This document shows positions 26,101 through 39,117 of a DNA stretch of 64,000 nucleotides, one piece after another. The number at the start of each line of letters is the position of its first letter. The first letter of the stretch is position 1. Below the pieces are notes generated by a model. That model saw nothing but the letters and a program-made list of their open reading frames with translations, was not told where the DNA came from and made no database searches. The stretch spans positions 205,428,640 to 205,492,639 of the forward strand of contig NC_090942.1 in NCBI RefSeq assembly GCF_040807025.1, given 5' to 3'. The position numbers and the translations under genes are program-made. The stretch is from Struthio camelus. Lineage: Eukaryota; Chordata; Aves; Struthioniformes; Struthionidae.

Positions 26101-29100
26101 ACAGCAGCTAGAATAAGAAGTCTGTAGTAGGGAAATTCATTGTATATAGTTTAATATAAGGAGTTAATGCTTTGGGGAAAGCCAGAGGTGATTTTAGCCA
26201 CAGCACAGAGGGAGCTTAAGCTAAAAAACTGTTAGACACCGAAGACGGTATGAGTTACAGAGTGGAAAGGTGTTCATCACACAGTGGGAGTCTAGTGATA
26301 ATGTTTCACGTATGTTGATAAAATCTCATTGCCTTTGTGGATTGAGTGTAATGAAAGTACACATCGCTGCTGTTAGGCTTTCTCGGAGCAAGTGGTCAGT
26401 TTTAAGTTAAGTGGGTAAAACCCTTGAGCGGAGGTAATGCAGCACTGCGCTTTGTTTGCGGTCAGTGTCTATGTGCGATGAGAGGCTGCTGCTCGTCCTC
26501 TGTGAGGTTCCACAAGAACTGTATAAATATAAATGTAATAGTGAATTAAACAAAATGACTGAGTCAGATTTTGTGATTTTTCTACTTTTTAATTAAAAAG
26601 AAGAGAGGGGAGAAGGGACGAATTTATCCCGTGAGCAGATAGGGTGGAGCTTCGGGAGGGGGAGAGCCCGCATATTCCCTGCTGTATCCCTGACGCACGC
26701 ACGTGGCAGGGCTTAACCTTGCTCCCTGACGTCTAGTGTCAGTAGAGTGCTCTGGGGACGAAATGACATGAACTGTTTGTAGCTATCTGCTTAAGTAACG
26801 CTACTTGCTGCTTGAAAGTGTACTGGAAGGTGGGTATCAAGATTATGTGCAGGAGTGGGATCTTTCCATGTACAGTACCTCTGTCTCGAAAAATGTACAG
26901 TGTGGGAGAAAAACCGAAGGGAAGATTAATTCTCTTTTCACTTTCTCCCCACGTCTTTCACCCGGTTTTTTATAGCTTCAGAATCCAAATATGTGGGAAT
27001 AATTGTGAACTGACAACTTGATGCATTCCTCAAACTGGGATGGAAAACATATCCCGTAGAGTTCGGTGTTGGACTGTGAAATTTTTGCTGTTTACGTGAA
27101 GGTGAACCTTCCTTGGCATGTTCAGTTGTCCCTTTCCACCCAGAGGGGTCTACCGGGTGACTCCAGCGGCCTGATCGGAAGCCTGTTGAAGACAGTGAAA
27201 GTCATTTTATTAATTTCTTTGGTATTTGGGTCACAGTCAGAAGGGATCGCTGAACCAGGACACTCCTCAGGCTTTCTCGTTGGGGCATGTACGCTTTTGC
27301 CCTTACACATCTGCAGTTTTATTGCTTAGATACTGAAGCAAATATGTCTTCGGTAGGCAGCTAAGTGTGTTAATTATAAAATCAATACATAATAAAAAAA
27401 TGACAGCAGTAGCGATACTAATAAAACGTATAAAGACTTAGAAAACAAATATATGTGGGGGGAGGGTAAATGAAATCTGACTGGTTGATAAGCAACTATC
27501 TAGCAGGTTAGAGTCGAGCATTATTACCAACACAACATTTTGTTAATCAAAAATAAAATAACCTCTAAGCATTTTGGCATGGGGAGGCCTTAATTTTCCA
27601 GAGAAGTATTGCATGAAATGCTTAATTTTATAAATGTGAAGGCCAAAGAAAAATAAGTGGGTTAAGGCAGTTAGATCTGTATACGCTGTCGTGGCGCATA
27701 CAGCCAAAACACTAGAGTCAGTCTTCCTTCCTCTCTGATTCATATACGTATGCATAATGTTTTAAATATAATAATGAGGCTGACCTGGTTTATTGACATT
27801 ATCCAAACAGAAAACAGTGAGAAAGAAAAATAAATAAAAGATTGCTTTAATGTAAGTAAAAAAATTCCAGCTACAAAGAATGAAGACTGCCTTGGAAAAT
27901 TGGCCTATTGTGTGTCTGACATACTAGGAAAGAGTATCTTGGCTCTGTGAATGCTCGTTTCTCTTCCTGCTAGGATTAACCTGCCATGGAAGCTTCCTGG
28001 GCCCCGTGGAAACCAGGACGTTGTTGTTAACTGCTGTTGCATGTTTATGTGAAAGGGTGGATAGTAATTTTTTAAAAATTACTTCAGCTGTAGTAGTCTG
28101 TGCTATTGTCACTACTGTTTTCCCCCTTTTATAAAAAAGATGGCAGCTTAAAAGTGTGTCTTTAAATAATTTTTATAAAATTACAAGGAACATGTAAGCA
28201 AGACAATGTTCTTGCATATGCGTTTTAGAGCTACCTGTGGCTACGATAACAGCCACAGCGTTCTAGACAATTAAGTAGTCATGTAAAGTGGGGTATAATG
28301 TCTAAAGCAGCAGGAAGGTGGTAAGGTGAAGAAGCACAAAGTTAGGAAATAAACGGTTCTTGGGTACTATTTTTTAGTATCTCAGCCTTTCCTCACTGGC
28401 AGAGTGAGGAATATAAACAGAATAAAGACCTAAGTTTGTTTTAGGTCGCTGCCTTTGCAGATCAACTTCCCTGCTGTAGCCGGTGTCGAATGCTTTTTGG
28501 CACTGCTTTATATGCAGCGCCTTCAGACAGGGAGTGCTTTGATCTGGTGAGCTGCGTCTGCTTGTCCTTCCCCAGCGGGACTCCGCACGCTTGGTGATGG
28601 CCGCGTATCTGTTCCCTTGTCTTGCACGTGGTAAGAATCATTTTGGGCCAAACGCTGCTTCTCCAGAAATCAGTGGGAGTCATAATTTTTACTTTGGCAA
28701 TATGGGATTGAGTCCTCTGTCCCCTGCAAACAGCAGAAACTTCCCAAAAACTTGCTTGGCAACCCATTTTCTACTGCCTTACACGCTTGACTTCTGCTCT
28801 TCACTCAGCATGAGAATGGTAGAGAAAATAATTTTCTTCTTACAGTAGCAATAGAAGCTCCTTATTATCATAACAGGAAGTGGCAGGTAGAGACTACAGC
28901 TCTTTTGGCAAGATTTATGATAACCCACATGAAAGTCTTAACACATGCAAACGTTTAGGTTGGCTTTTCCCTAGAGATCTCTATGTAAGAAATGTTGGGA
29001 CGCACTGATGCCAATAAGGAAGAGATGTTTTTAAAAACATTGCAAAAGACTCGCTCCCAAATGATTCATGCGCTGAGATGTTGTGTGGGATGATAGATGG

Positions 29101-31948
29101 GAAAAGCAAAGGAGGAATGTTGAGTGAGGTCACTCTGGATTGCTGCCTGCTCTCGAGTCGTCGGTATGTCAGCCTGGGAGCGGAGCTGCCTTAATCCTGC
29201 AGGATTAAGTGATGCCTGGCTCAGGGGCGCTTTCGCCAGCCGCAATCATGTTGTCTCCTCCCAAGACGAAGTGGCTCACAGTGTCTAACGTGACTCTAGA
29301 GAAACAAGTAGGAAAGAGGGATGGAGCAGGCAGGGAGGTAGGATTAGTATGTTTGGTGTAGAGGGCATGTAGGTGTTTTGACACTCCTTCAGAGCAGTGT
29401 CTCAATATGTAATTTGCCATTCGAGTAACGATAGCGCTGCCTCAAAGGCAAGGTCATGGCAATTCTGACTGCAGAGCCCACCTGCTGCTGCAGTTGTTCC
29501 TGGAGATGGGCTTTCCTTGCCGATCACAACTGTCGTTCATTGGTATCGTGAGGGGGCGCGTGGACCTGACAGGGCCGGTCTGTAGTGAGATGATGCGGTT
29601 TGGCTGGGAGTCATTGCAAATCGGAGATATTTGATAGTTGTATGATATTATACACTTATTTTGTATCGTATTCGTATGAGTCTGTACTCACATAACTGTA
29701 TATATATGTAGGGTTTCTATATGTGTGTGGGTGGGTGTGTATAAATGGGCACAAGCACTGTGAAGGGTTTGTTTCGTGAGCTGGAGATGATAGCACAATT
29801 CATAAGCAGCAAATTCCCAGATAACGAGTACAGAGAGTGCCAGGCATGTGCCAGTAAAGACCTTACATGTTTGGTTACATGTCTGGGCAGGGTTTTTAAT
29901 ACATCTTTGCAGTGGCTGGAATGCTCGCGCCATGTCCGATATGGTAGATGCTAGAGTAAGGGGATTTTTGGTATTTTTTTCTTCTATATGGAATGCATAA
30001 ATTTAAAGCAGAGAGATATTAATGTAGAAATAATGTAAGAATCACCACAGTGAGAAAATGCCTTGAAGAACTATCCTAGGAAAAATTATGCTGGAAGTTT
30101 AGTAAGATAGGGAACTCAAGTGTATTTTTGTTTTCTACCAATAGATGGCACTATACTAAACATGATTTTCACCGGTTCTGGTTGAACTGATGGCTTCCTC
30201 TTAAAAAAAAAAGATTCCAAAGCTGTCCTGAGATGTAAAATGTATCTACTTTATTTAAATTATCTGTTTACATCTATGTTGATGAGACATAAAAAGATTG
30301 CAGGGATGGGTTATAAGAGATCTTTCAAGACTTCAGCAAAACGGCTATGTGCTTGTTTTCCAGGCCATCGCTGCGGCTGCAGCCACTCCCGAATACTTCA
30401 TGCCTGGCTCGGCGTGCTTTCACTCCTCCTGATAGCTTGGATCCCCTGTGCTAAGGCCACATCAGTGAGGTCACGAATTTGGCACTGGAGAGCACGTTGT
30501 TCATCTCCTTCTCCTGTTTTTTATTACTGGGAAACTGTTTTCCATGCTGCAGATGGCATTTACTGTGTTTCATCACTCCCACAGTGCAGAAGTATCTGTG
30601 ATGATTAACATTTTTGCTTTTGTAATGCGTAAGATTATTCCAAGTGTCTAGTACTTGGGCATGTGTTCGTCTCCTAGGGAAAGGTTCACTAACGTACCAA
30701 AAATGTCTCTGTCCTACCCTGCTATTCTTCAGATGCCATCAGATGCACAGTGGGTGCACCTGTGAACAATATACTCCATATCAATTCCAGATAGAAGTAC
30801 GTACGTTTCCAGACCAGACATTTAATTTTAAGTTTGTTCTGTGAAGTAATGTTATCTCAAAGAGAGAATGAGAGATTTTTGTTTAAATTGATAAGTGAAA
30901 TAATACATGGTCTCTAAGACCGTCTTTATTGCTGCGCGTGGGTTTTACCGCAGATTAAGATGAAGGATTTACGTGAAAGCCTTGTTAAAATGTTGATATT
31001 ACATCTGCAGGCTGTGCACAAAGTCTTACTCTGTTGCCATCAGAATAGGCTGGGGTGTGGATTCGCCACCTCTGCATCTGAACTTCAGGCATTTGTATAT
31101 TGTAATTTGAAAACAAGTAACTTTGCATGCAGCTGCGCTATTCAGACTTCTTTGCCACTACACGTTATTCTTTTATGTCCAGATAAACAGTTCATTCCTG
31201 TGACCACTTGGTGCAAGAACAGAATCTGGTCCTGGACAACTTCTTCACTTCTAGCCACATCCATATTGCTTGCTCAGTCTTTGCATCTGCTTGGCAAAAC
31301 ATTCATATTCATTATAAGTTGGTTATATACATATTAAACACAGGCAAAATCACTATGCAGCAAGGAAAGAGGAAAATGTGATAAACTTGTTGAACATGTC
31401 ACGTGAATACCTGTGAGCTGACTTCCACATTTATTTTTCTGCTTTACACTGGGAATGTGGGGTAGGCGTCCCACTGTCAGCACCTCAGCGAGTTTCTTGT
31501 TGAAAATCAGAACAATCTTACTACTTCTGCTTAAATGAATGGATAAATCTTTCAAGAAATGCTTTGTCACAGAATTGTTTATTTTAATTGGGTTATTGAC
31601 TCAACTTAATCTTACTTTCAATTAGTTTTAAGATGCGTATGAATTATTACCTCAATTTTGCAAGGAAGAAGGATACACTTATTTGAGGCAGGGAATAATG
31701 TAAGCATATGACTAGTCCAGTTAAGCTAGTCACACGATCTCTTTGATGAGCTGGATAATTCTGCTGTCAGTGAAATCTTTCGTGTGATAGCTGTGAATTG
31801 ATCATGTCCCCCTGTATTCTATTTTAAAGTCATATTATTTGCAGAAATTTATTGTAAATATTTGCATGGAAAACTGGAAGAGTTCCTAATAATAAGTCCA
31901 TACTATCTAAAATGAGTTAAAACTAATTTTTTTTTTTTGCCTTTATAG

Positions 31949-32106
31949 AAAACTTCAGAAGAGGAAGAAGTCTGAAACAGGGCTGCCGGGAGTGACTGGA
32001 GAATGGTTTGAAGAAATACAAAGAAAAAAATTTCAGAATAACACTGATGTCAATAGAATGCTGAGACAACCACTAGAGCATCAGCTACAGAAGAGCAAAA
32101 AGACCA
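31949..32106 (+). CDS. EXPH5: EXPH5 coding exon 2 (residues 40-92)
   Basis: This exon continues the Rab-binding domain. It encodes KLQKRKK followed by GVTGEWFEEIQRKKF at residues 54-68, the SHD2 motif; the Trp59-Phe60 pair corresponds to the aromatic pair that Slp/Slac2 proteins use to contact Rab27. No zinc finger separates the two helices, as expected for Slac2-b and unlike rabphilin or granuphilin. The acceptor is TTTATAG|A and the donor CCA|GTGAGT. The exon enters with two bases of codon 40 and leaves one base of codon 93. Recognition rests on the motif and on phase continuity with exons 1 and 3. Confidence 0.96.
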
Positions 32107-34307
32107 GTGAGTTGCATTTTTCCAGTTTCTTTCCTGTATGATAATGGTCACCAAAGCAATGTCTTAGAGTATTTTAGAGTTGAATAGCTAAGGAGTTTCT
32201 TTAATTGCATTGAGTTCTTTCTCATGTAAAAGTTTTGCCAAAAATATGTTTTCAAAATGAGTATGTTTCTTTAAGCAAATTCTGCTAAAAGCATAGCTAT
32301 GAGTCACAATACACAATTCTTGATACTCTTATCCTATAATTTCCGTAAGTATAGTAAATATAGTGATTGGTTCCCAATTAAAGCAATAATACTTGCTTCA
32401 TACAAAAACTCTTTTTGTCTACCTAATTTTCTTAAAGGAAACAGAAGTACCTGAATGACATTTGGAATAAGCAGGTAACATGGGTTTGGGTGAAAGAGGT
32501 TTGACTGTACTGGCAGAAAACTCGCTGATAACGCTGGGCTAAAGCTGTGCCAGTGTTGATTGTGAGAGTGGCTGACACAGAGCCTGGAAAGTTCGTGTGA
32601 CTGAGAAGCAGCTATTGGAGATCTCATTTCACGGATGCTGTTGCTCATCCAAAATGAATACATGCAAAAGCATGGTATCGTTGCCAAAAATGGCATACAT
32701 ACTTTCTTTTTCATCTTCATCCATATTTCATGCATAATATATGCTGTTATTGCATTCACATTTCTGCATGCTTTTCATTTAGCTCTTCCTGTTTGTGCAT
32801 CACAGCAATGCAAAATCACGTAAAAAGAACAGTACTTCCAAAAAAAAGCGAAAGATAATTTTCTTAAAACTACAGACCTACATAAAATAGAGATCTGTTT
32901 CCTGCCCTTTTTTCTGCCGCATTCCCTCTAGTCTGCAGCTATCTACTATTTTCCTCTTTCAGAGTTGGTCTAGCTAATGCATTATCTAACTCTGTAATTG
33001 CTCTCATCTTGTATTTGACTTTTAAAGCTGCTATTTCTATTCCAGATCTGAAGAAGGGGTTGAGTGCCTCAAAGGCTTGTCTGGTATTTCCAACTGTATG
33101 AGTTGGTTTAATAAAAGGTACTGCTTCTACCCGCAAGCCCTGTCTTACCTACGTCCTTAGACCATCGTGGCTTCGGCAGAGGGTTGTTAGAACGCTCCTG
33201 CTGTCACCTCCACTACTGCCGAGTCCAACAGTACCACCAAGAGGTTAGGTTCTGCAGGGGGTAAAGGATGCAGCATCTTGTAATGCACCATGATTATCAC
33301 TGACGTGAAAGCAATATATTACACATGAGTTTCAAATCACGTGACATGAATTATTCATTTTATTGAGGACGAGATCCAAAATGCTGCCTCTTGCTGTTTA
33401 TATCAGTGACACTTTGCGTTCATTTCTGTTTTGTGTTCTCCTGTGGTCATTGGATAAGGCATTCTCAGGCGGTTGTATTCTTTCAGACATGTGGTTTTTA
33501 AATGAAAAAAGAAAAGATGCAGTGTCTTATTCCTGAGTGAAGTCTTATTTCCTGATATCCTCCAGTTCCTTGTGTTTTAATAGCAGAACCCACAGATCAT
33601 TTCCCTAATCTGTGAGCAGTACTCATTCGCTCATTCACGCTGTTTGTTAACTGCTTTTACAGGCGGGCGAGGTTTATGTTCCATTTGAAGAAATCGAATC
33701 ATAATCTTCCCAAAGAAATCATTCATTTTGCCTTTAAAATAGTGTTCTAATATGTAGTTTATAGCAGAAAAAAAGGCACTCCATTGCACCGAAGTGGCTC
33801 AGGGAATCCTATTGTAAAGAGTTCTATGATATTCAAGACACCTTAGTCTGAATTAGTTATGTACTTTTATTACAGGCCATTAAACCATTGCATATTCAGG
33901 GCTGTAGTATTTATATTTCTTACAAAAGTGAAAAGGAAGTGACTCAACAGTGTGAGTGCCTCAATTTTCAAATGTCTACTTTGCATATATTTTTAAATGG
34001 TTCTGGTTTTCAAATGATTGAGAGCTAAATGCTTTCTGAAAATCAGCCTCGTTTATCTCACACACATCACCCAAACACAAGTACTTTTTCAGACTTTAGA
34101 CCTGCTTATTTTCCTCTTAGTCTTCTAGTTAGCCACTAGAAACCAGCATATCACTTAATCTGTCCAAAAATGTCAGTAAAATCGGATTTTTCTGGCATCC
34201 AAGGTAAGTGAAAGAAAATGACCTGTGAAGATTTAACTTCTCCTGTACCTGTTAATACTGTATTTAATAAGACCTTGAAACAAATCAAATTTTTGTACTA
34301 TTTTTAG
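32107..34307 (+). other. EXPH5: EXPH5 intron 2
   Basis: About 2.2 kb of AT-rich intron between donor GTGAGT and acceptor TTTTTAG. I see no repeat, RNA gene or alternative exon in it. Confidence 0.85.
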
Positions 34308-34452
34308 ATCACAAAGAATTTAAAATGTCATCCTGCACAAATCCTCAAGCACAGAAGAACACTTCAGCTTCGTTTTTGGGCTTCAGATCACCTTTTGCTT
34401 GGCTTTTCTCCTTTAGAAAATCAAGGAAACATCAGACTCAGAAGCAACCACG
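34308..34452 (+). CDS. EXPH5: EXPH5 coding exon 3 (residues 93-140)
   Basis: The peptide holds a Ser/Thr-rich linker and then the strongly hydrophobic, basic-flanked patch FLGFRSPFAWLFSFRKSRK (residues 115-133). That patch could bind membrane or a partner, but this is inference. The donor is CCACG|GTGAGC and the acceptor ATTTTTAG|A. The phase runs from one base of codon 93 to two bases of codon 141, fitting both neighbours exactly. It is identified by position, phase and continuity of the reading frame rather than by a named domain. Confidence 0.88.
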
Positions 34453-37400
34453 GTGAGCTTTAATCAAAACATATGTTATTTCTAGTTTAAAAAAAAGTAT
34501 ATGAGTTGTTCTGTTTATTGCTTAGAAAGTCTCTTAACTTTCACCTCACCAGGAAGATGCAGAATTTATTTGGTCATGAAATGAGAGATTATCTGTTATA
34601 TATCAGAAGAACAAAGACTAACTGGAAGTGGCAAGTAGTAGTTAAGAGTCTTGTGGCTAAATCTCATTTGTTCAGGTTCTGCATAAAGGCTTAAAGTGTA
34701 TTAAAGTCCCTAAACTTCACAGGGGCTGCATTTTATTTATTTATTTTTTTCACAAGAGGACGGGAGTAAGGCACATGGGGATCTGGTGCCCTATGGCTGT
34801 GATACAATGGGAAAGCAGAGTTTTCCCAGGCTGTGGCAGAGAGTATAAGCCCCAGGCAGGTCTACTGCCTCAGTTCCCACCGTTTCTAGCCCAGAGGCAG
34901 GCCTGGACCTTTAGCTCTAGCCAGGCAAACACGGTGGTTTTCCAGTGCTTTTGTCTTTAGTGCTTCATCTAGGCTTTGATTTCAACTGGATCTGTACCAA
35001 AGATGGTCTCATGAGCAGGGCTGAGCTGCTGTGTTTGAAGCGAGTGTACTTCTCCCTCCCCATCCGCAGGTTAAAGCCACTCTTCACAGGGAACTTGGGG
35101 CTACATGCAGGCTGATCAGGGTGGCTGCGTTTGCCTGACTTTTGTCCTATGTGGGTCTCTTTCCTAGGTTTTCCTTATTCTAGGAAACCTCTAGGTTTTC
35201 TAGGTTTTTCTAGGTATGTCAGCAACACCTCAATGAAATACTATTTTTTTTGTGTACGTCTTAGGGTAATGCTTGAGACTGGCATTCATTGGTAAAGGCT
35301 GCATTGTGCAGTGTTTTGAAAGCTAAGTATGAATCTGCAAGATCTATGGCACAGAGGAATTATTTTTTTTCCTTCTGTTTGTGAGTCTCATGCTGGTGTT
35401 CTGGTCCACGCCTGGGGCTCCTTGCGGTAGACACTAAGACAAGCTATTAATAAACAAAGAAGAGGAGTGCAAGCCTCTGAAGAGATGGTGATTAGTCTGG
35501 TAGGTAGGTTTTGTAGCGCAGCAGCTTGCCGGTTGTGGAGTGTTTATATCAAAGCAGAAAGAGATTTAAGGAGAGGTCTGAAGGGAAACAGGTGAACTTT
35601 GTGGATGTTTACTGGTAACAATTCTCAGACACAGAAACACAGCATAGATAAAAACCTACTTGCCAAGTTTTAACGCTGGGAAGCAGAACGTGCTCCATAC
35701 ACGTCATCCACTTCCTCCTTTCTCCCAGTACTCGGTATGCCTCTTGGGCTGGGACACAGAGTAGGGATGAAGGTGCATACCAGCATAGGGTTAGGAGGTC
35801 CCTCCTGCCAGGGAACCGTAGGCTGTCAGTGCAGAATAAAGGGGTACTAATGTAGCTGAGAAACAGATCTCAAGGGTGCAGTATGTTGACGTGAGATAAG
35901 GTAGCTCATACCAAAGTGAAGGTCAGGGCTTTGCTCTAGAATCTGAGCATTAACATTATTTCAGATTTTGAAAACGTAAAAAGGTAAATTTTGCATACTC
36001 ATTGCATCAGCTTTTCTGAAACTTACTGATCTTGCTTTTCTACAAAAAATTTATCATATCTTAGATTTAGATGCCTTTGATTTCTTACAGAGCACAGCTT
36101 GAAAAATAAACAAATCAATCCTGACGTGTAATTGAGCTGATTGCTACATTTGCCAGTCACGCCTCTCCCTGGAAAACTTCCCCACCCTGTTTTAGGTGTT
36201 GCCGTGGCATGTGGTTTGCTTTATGCATAGACAAAGCATTGAAATGTTGTGCTTCTCATCAGGTAGAGTTATTCTGGAGAGTTAGTGAAATACAATAGGA
36301 GGCAGCACTATAAGTCATGTAAGTAAGCCTAACTGGCAGAAGCTTTAAAATAGGTAAATATTAATGGCTGTTTAGAGGGTCCTTTTTGGTACTGAAAAGA
36401 CAGTTTCATCAGCTGTGGTGGTGTCCTGCTGTGAGAATAAATTATGGATGCTGCAAAAGAGAATATACTTATGTGGAGATACAGAAGATGCTAATAAGAG
36501 GTTTGTAACACTGTAGTTTGAACACTGTAGTTTGAACTTAGTGAAATGTTTGATCATTTTTGGTTCAACGTTGTTTGGTGTTCTTGAATTCGTTCTTACT
36601 CTTTTTTAATATGTAACTATGATTCATACTAGGAAAAATGCTGTCTAACTATGTTTTCAGCATACTTGAGTTATGTGTTTGTTGCTTAGCTGGCTTCTTA
36701 AGTAATACTGATAAGAACAGTATAAAAGAGAACGGATTACAATCTGACATTAGACAACTTGGCCGTGGCCTGGGGAAGACAAGTGCCGCAGCGAGAATAA
36801 CCATTTGCAGCAGATTTTAACCCATAGGTTTATATTAGTAGCAGTAGTGATAGTAGTGGAGTTGTACTTTTAATCTTACATTCTGTTGCTGTCAAATAGT
36901 ACATACGTATATAAATATAAATATTTAACATGTAACTTCTTGCTTTTCTAAAGGAAGTGGTATTTTTTCTGCTGGAAAATATTTTTGAACTCCAGAAATA
37001 ACTTGACACCTTCTCTGTTTATGGATGATAGAGAGAGTGTGTGTGTGTGTGTGTAAACATTGCGTAATAGCCTGAAGTAAAAAAGAAACTAAATTACCTT
37101 TTCCTCAAGTTAAGAAATATTTCTCTGTAAGTGAAAGAAACCTAAATTTCGAAATGATGAAAAACTTGAAAGACTTCAGAAAAAAGAAGGAGGCGGATTA
37201 GGAGGTGGAGAGATTGGCATGGGGAGAAGATTAAAACAGCCTTGTAAAGAATAGCAGGGAGGAAGATAAAGGAGGATGCAATGACCAATTATTTTTGAAA
37301 GAACAGTGACAACAAAGACGTGGAGGAATTTAGAATAATGGCAGAGGTGAAATGAAAACTTCATTTTTGCCTAGATTGTCAGAAAACATTTCTCACTAAG

Positions 37401-39068
37401 ATGTCGACTTCATGTAGCTTCCTTGCACAGAGCAATTAACTCTACACCAAGCACAGCATCAGGTGGGGAGAACTGCAGAGAGTAGCTTTGAACAGTAAAG
37501 CTGAGGTAGAGAGCATCTAACAGAGCTTTTGCTTTTTTGTTCAGTTTGTAAGTAAAATTGAGATAACTTTCTAAAATGCAGGATTTCACTGAACTTGGTT
37601 TGAAAGAAATCACTGCAAAAAAATCTGATATATGCATTTAATTCTAAATTTATGATGCAAGCATTAGAACATATTCAGCATTTTAAGGCAAGAGTTGCAT
37701 ACTTCTCTGGTTTCTGATTCCGTAAACCTCATTCACAGGGAGCAGTAACCCACTGAATTAATGGCTATTCATACTGAATGTTACAAAGAAAATTTAAGAA
37801 GTATGGATTCAGATTCTCTGGCCTGGTTCAAAGCCCACTGAGCTCAACAGGTTTTTTTTTTTCCATCGGTTTCAGTTGGACCCCATGTCGGAGAGGAATT
37901 TTGGTTTTAAAGTTCACAATTACAGAAGCAAAAACAAATTGCACCTTTCAACTGTTCTTCCCTGCCTGCAAGCACATTGCAAACAAATGACAAAGCACTT
38001 TAGGAGGAAAGGCTTGGCCGCAAAGAGCCTGCCAACAAGCCAGTTTATACTTGTTGCTGAGGCACAATAAAGTAGTCTACCTGAGCAGAAGAAGGTTTTA
38101 AGAGCTTAAGAACAAGGTCATTCAAAAAGACTTTGAGACAGGAATGAGTAGAACCTTCTTGCTCTACCTTGCTTTCCTTCGAGAATTAGCTTCCTGGGAA
38201 AAAAGGTTTCTGAGACAGGGCAGAAACGACAAGCACAAGTTAAGCAAGATTTCCTCCAGAGGTTTTCAGGCGACTGGGTTTATTTCTAAACTAAGGGTTT
38301 ACAGGCTAGAATAAACTCAGTGACGTCAGACGATGTTTTTTTTTTCTTTAGTTTATTCTTTATATGTTGGAAAGTCACCATGTAAAACAGAATACCTCTT
38401 ATATTCTGTGTTGTTTCTCAACTCATTCTAAAAGCTACATTACTCAGAAACACTCTCTAGCCAATTCTCTGCCAAACTCTTGCAGTCCTGTACAGCTTAG
38501 GAAAAAGTATAAGCCTTCTATTAGGTGCTAAAAATTGATAAATTAAGGCTGTTTTGGATGAGTAGAAGCAAGTTCCAAAGTTCATATAAAATAAATCTAC
38601 CAACTGTCCCTCCTCCTCCGTAGGGGCAGAGCACAGCTCTGAATGTTAGTAGGGTAATGAAGGAAAGGAAAAGCAGTAGTATTTCAAATGCAGATCATTT
38701 ATAGATTTATAAGTTATTAATTTCAGTTATTCATAGTACTTTGTAAGTTACTGTTGTTGCAAAAAGGAAATATTATTCTAATGCTGGATTTAAGCAATTA
38801 CTCTATGGGTATTTCAGACATTGAGATATCAGTAAGTTAAGTTCATTCTTGACTGTGCAGCTAGAATATTTGCTAGTTGGCAAGGCCAAACAGACTGGTA
38901 AATTCCCCCAGCATTTGTTAGCAGGATTTTTTTGCAAGAGGGGTGTGGATTCTTCATTAAATAATCTTTTCAGATGCCTCTCAGTAGTTATTAAAGAGAA
39001 AATGCTAATTATTTACTACCTGAGAAAATCATATCATAAATTGATGTTTTAAATCCTTTTGCCTGCAG
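34453..39068 (+). other. EXPH5: EXPH5 intron 3
   Basis: About 4.6 kb, with donor GTGAGC and acceptor TTGCCTGCAG. It contains a (GT)9 run at 37037-37054, a local cluster of TCTAGGTTTT words at 35165-35215 and a 16-base tandem duplication around ACTGTAGTTTGAAC at 36511-36539. I see no other repeat and no gene. Confidence 0.8.
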
Positions 39069-39117
39069 ATATGACAGTTCTGCTGGCACATCTTCAAAAG
39101 TGGAAGAAATGGCAACA
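39069..39117 (+). CDS. EXPH5: EXPH5 coding exon 4 (residues 141-157)
   Basis: A 49-base micro-exon encoding RYDSSAGTSSKVEEMAT. The acceptor is CCTGCAG|AT and the donor ACA|GTAAGT, a near-perfect consensus. It brings the frame to phase 0, which the next exon requires. It is too small for homology to be persuasive alone; the support is the splice signals on both sides and the exact phase fit. Skipping it would shift the frame, so it is probably constitutive. Confidence 0.82.

Larger units (their letters stand above)
14498..31948 (+). other. EXPH5: EXPH5 intron 1 (17.5 kb)
   Basis: A GT donor at 14498 and a TTTATAG acceptor ending at 31948, preceded by a long T-rich tract, define this intron. 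The first 300 bases are the tail of the CpG island. One + strand CR1 lies at 22686-23108. Other minor features are an ATT run at 16446-16481 and a G10 run at 19566-19575. A 79-codon antisense open frame with a signal-peptide-like start (21109-21348) is discussed as a finding. The remaining sequence shows no recognisable gene or repeat. Confidence 0.85.

Noticed and set aside
36511-36539. Tandem duplication of about 16 bases in EXPH5 intron 3
   Set aside because: Ordinary small replication-slippage duplication without context.
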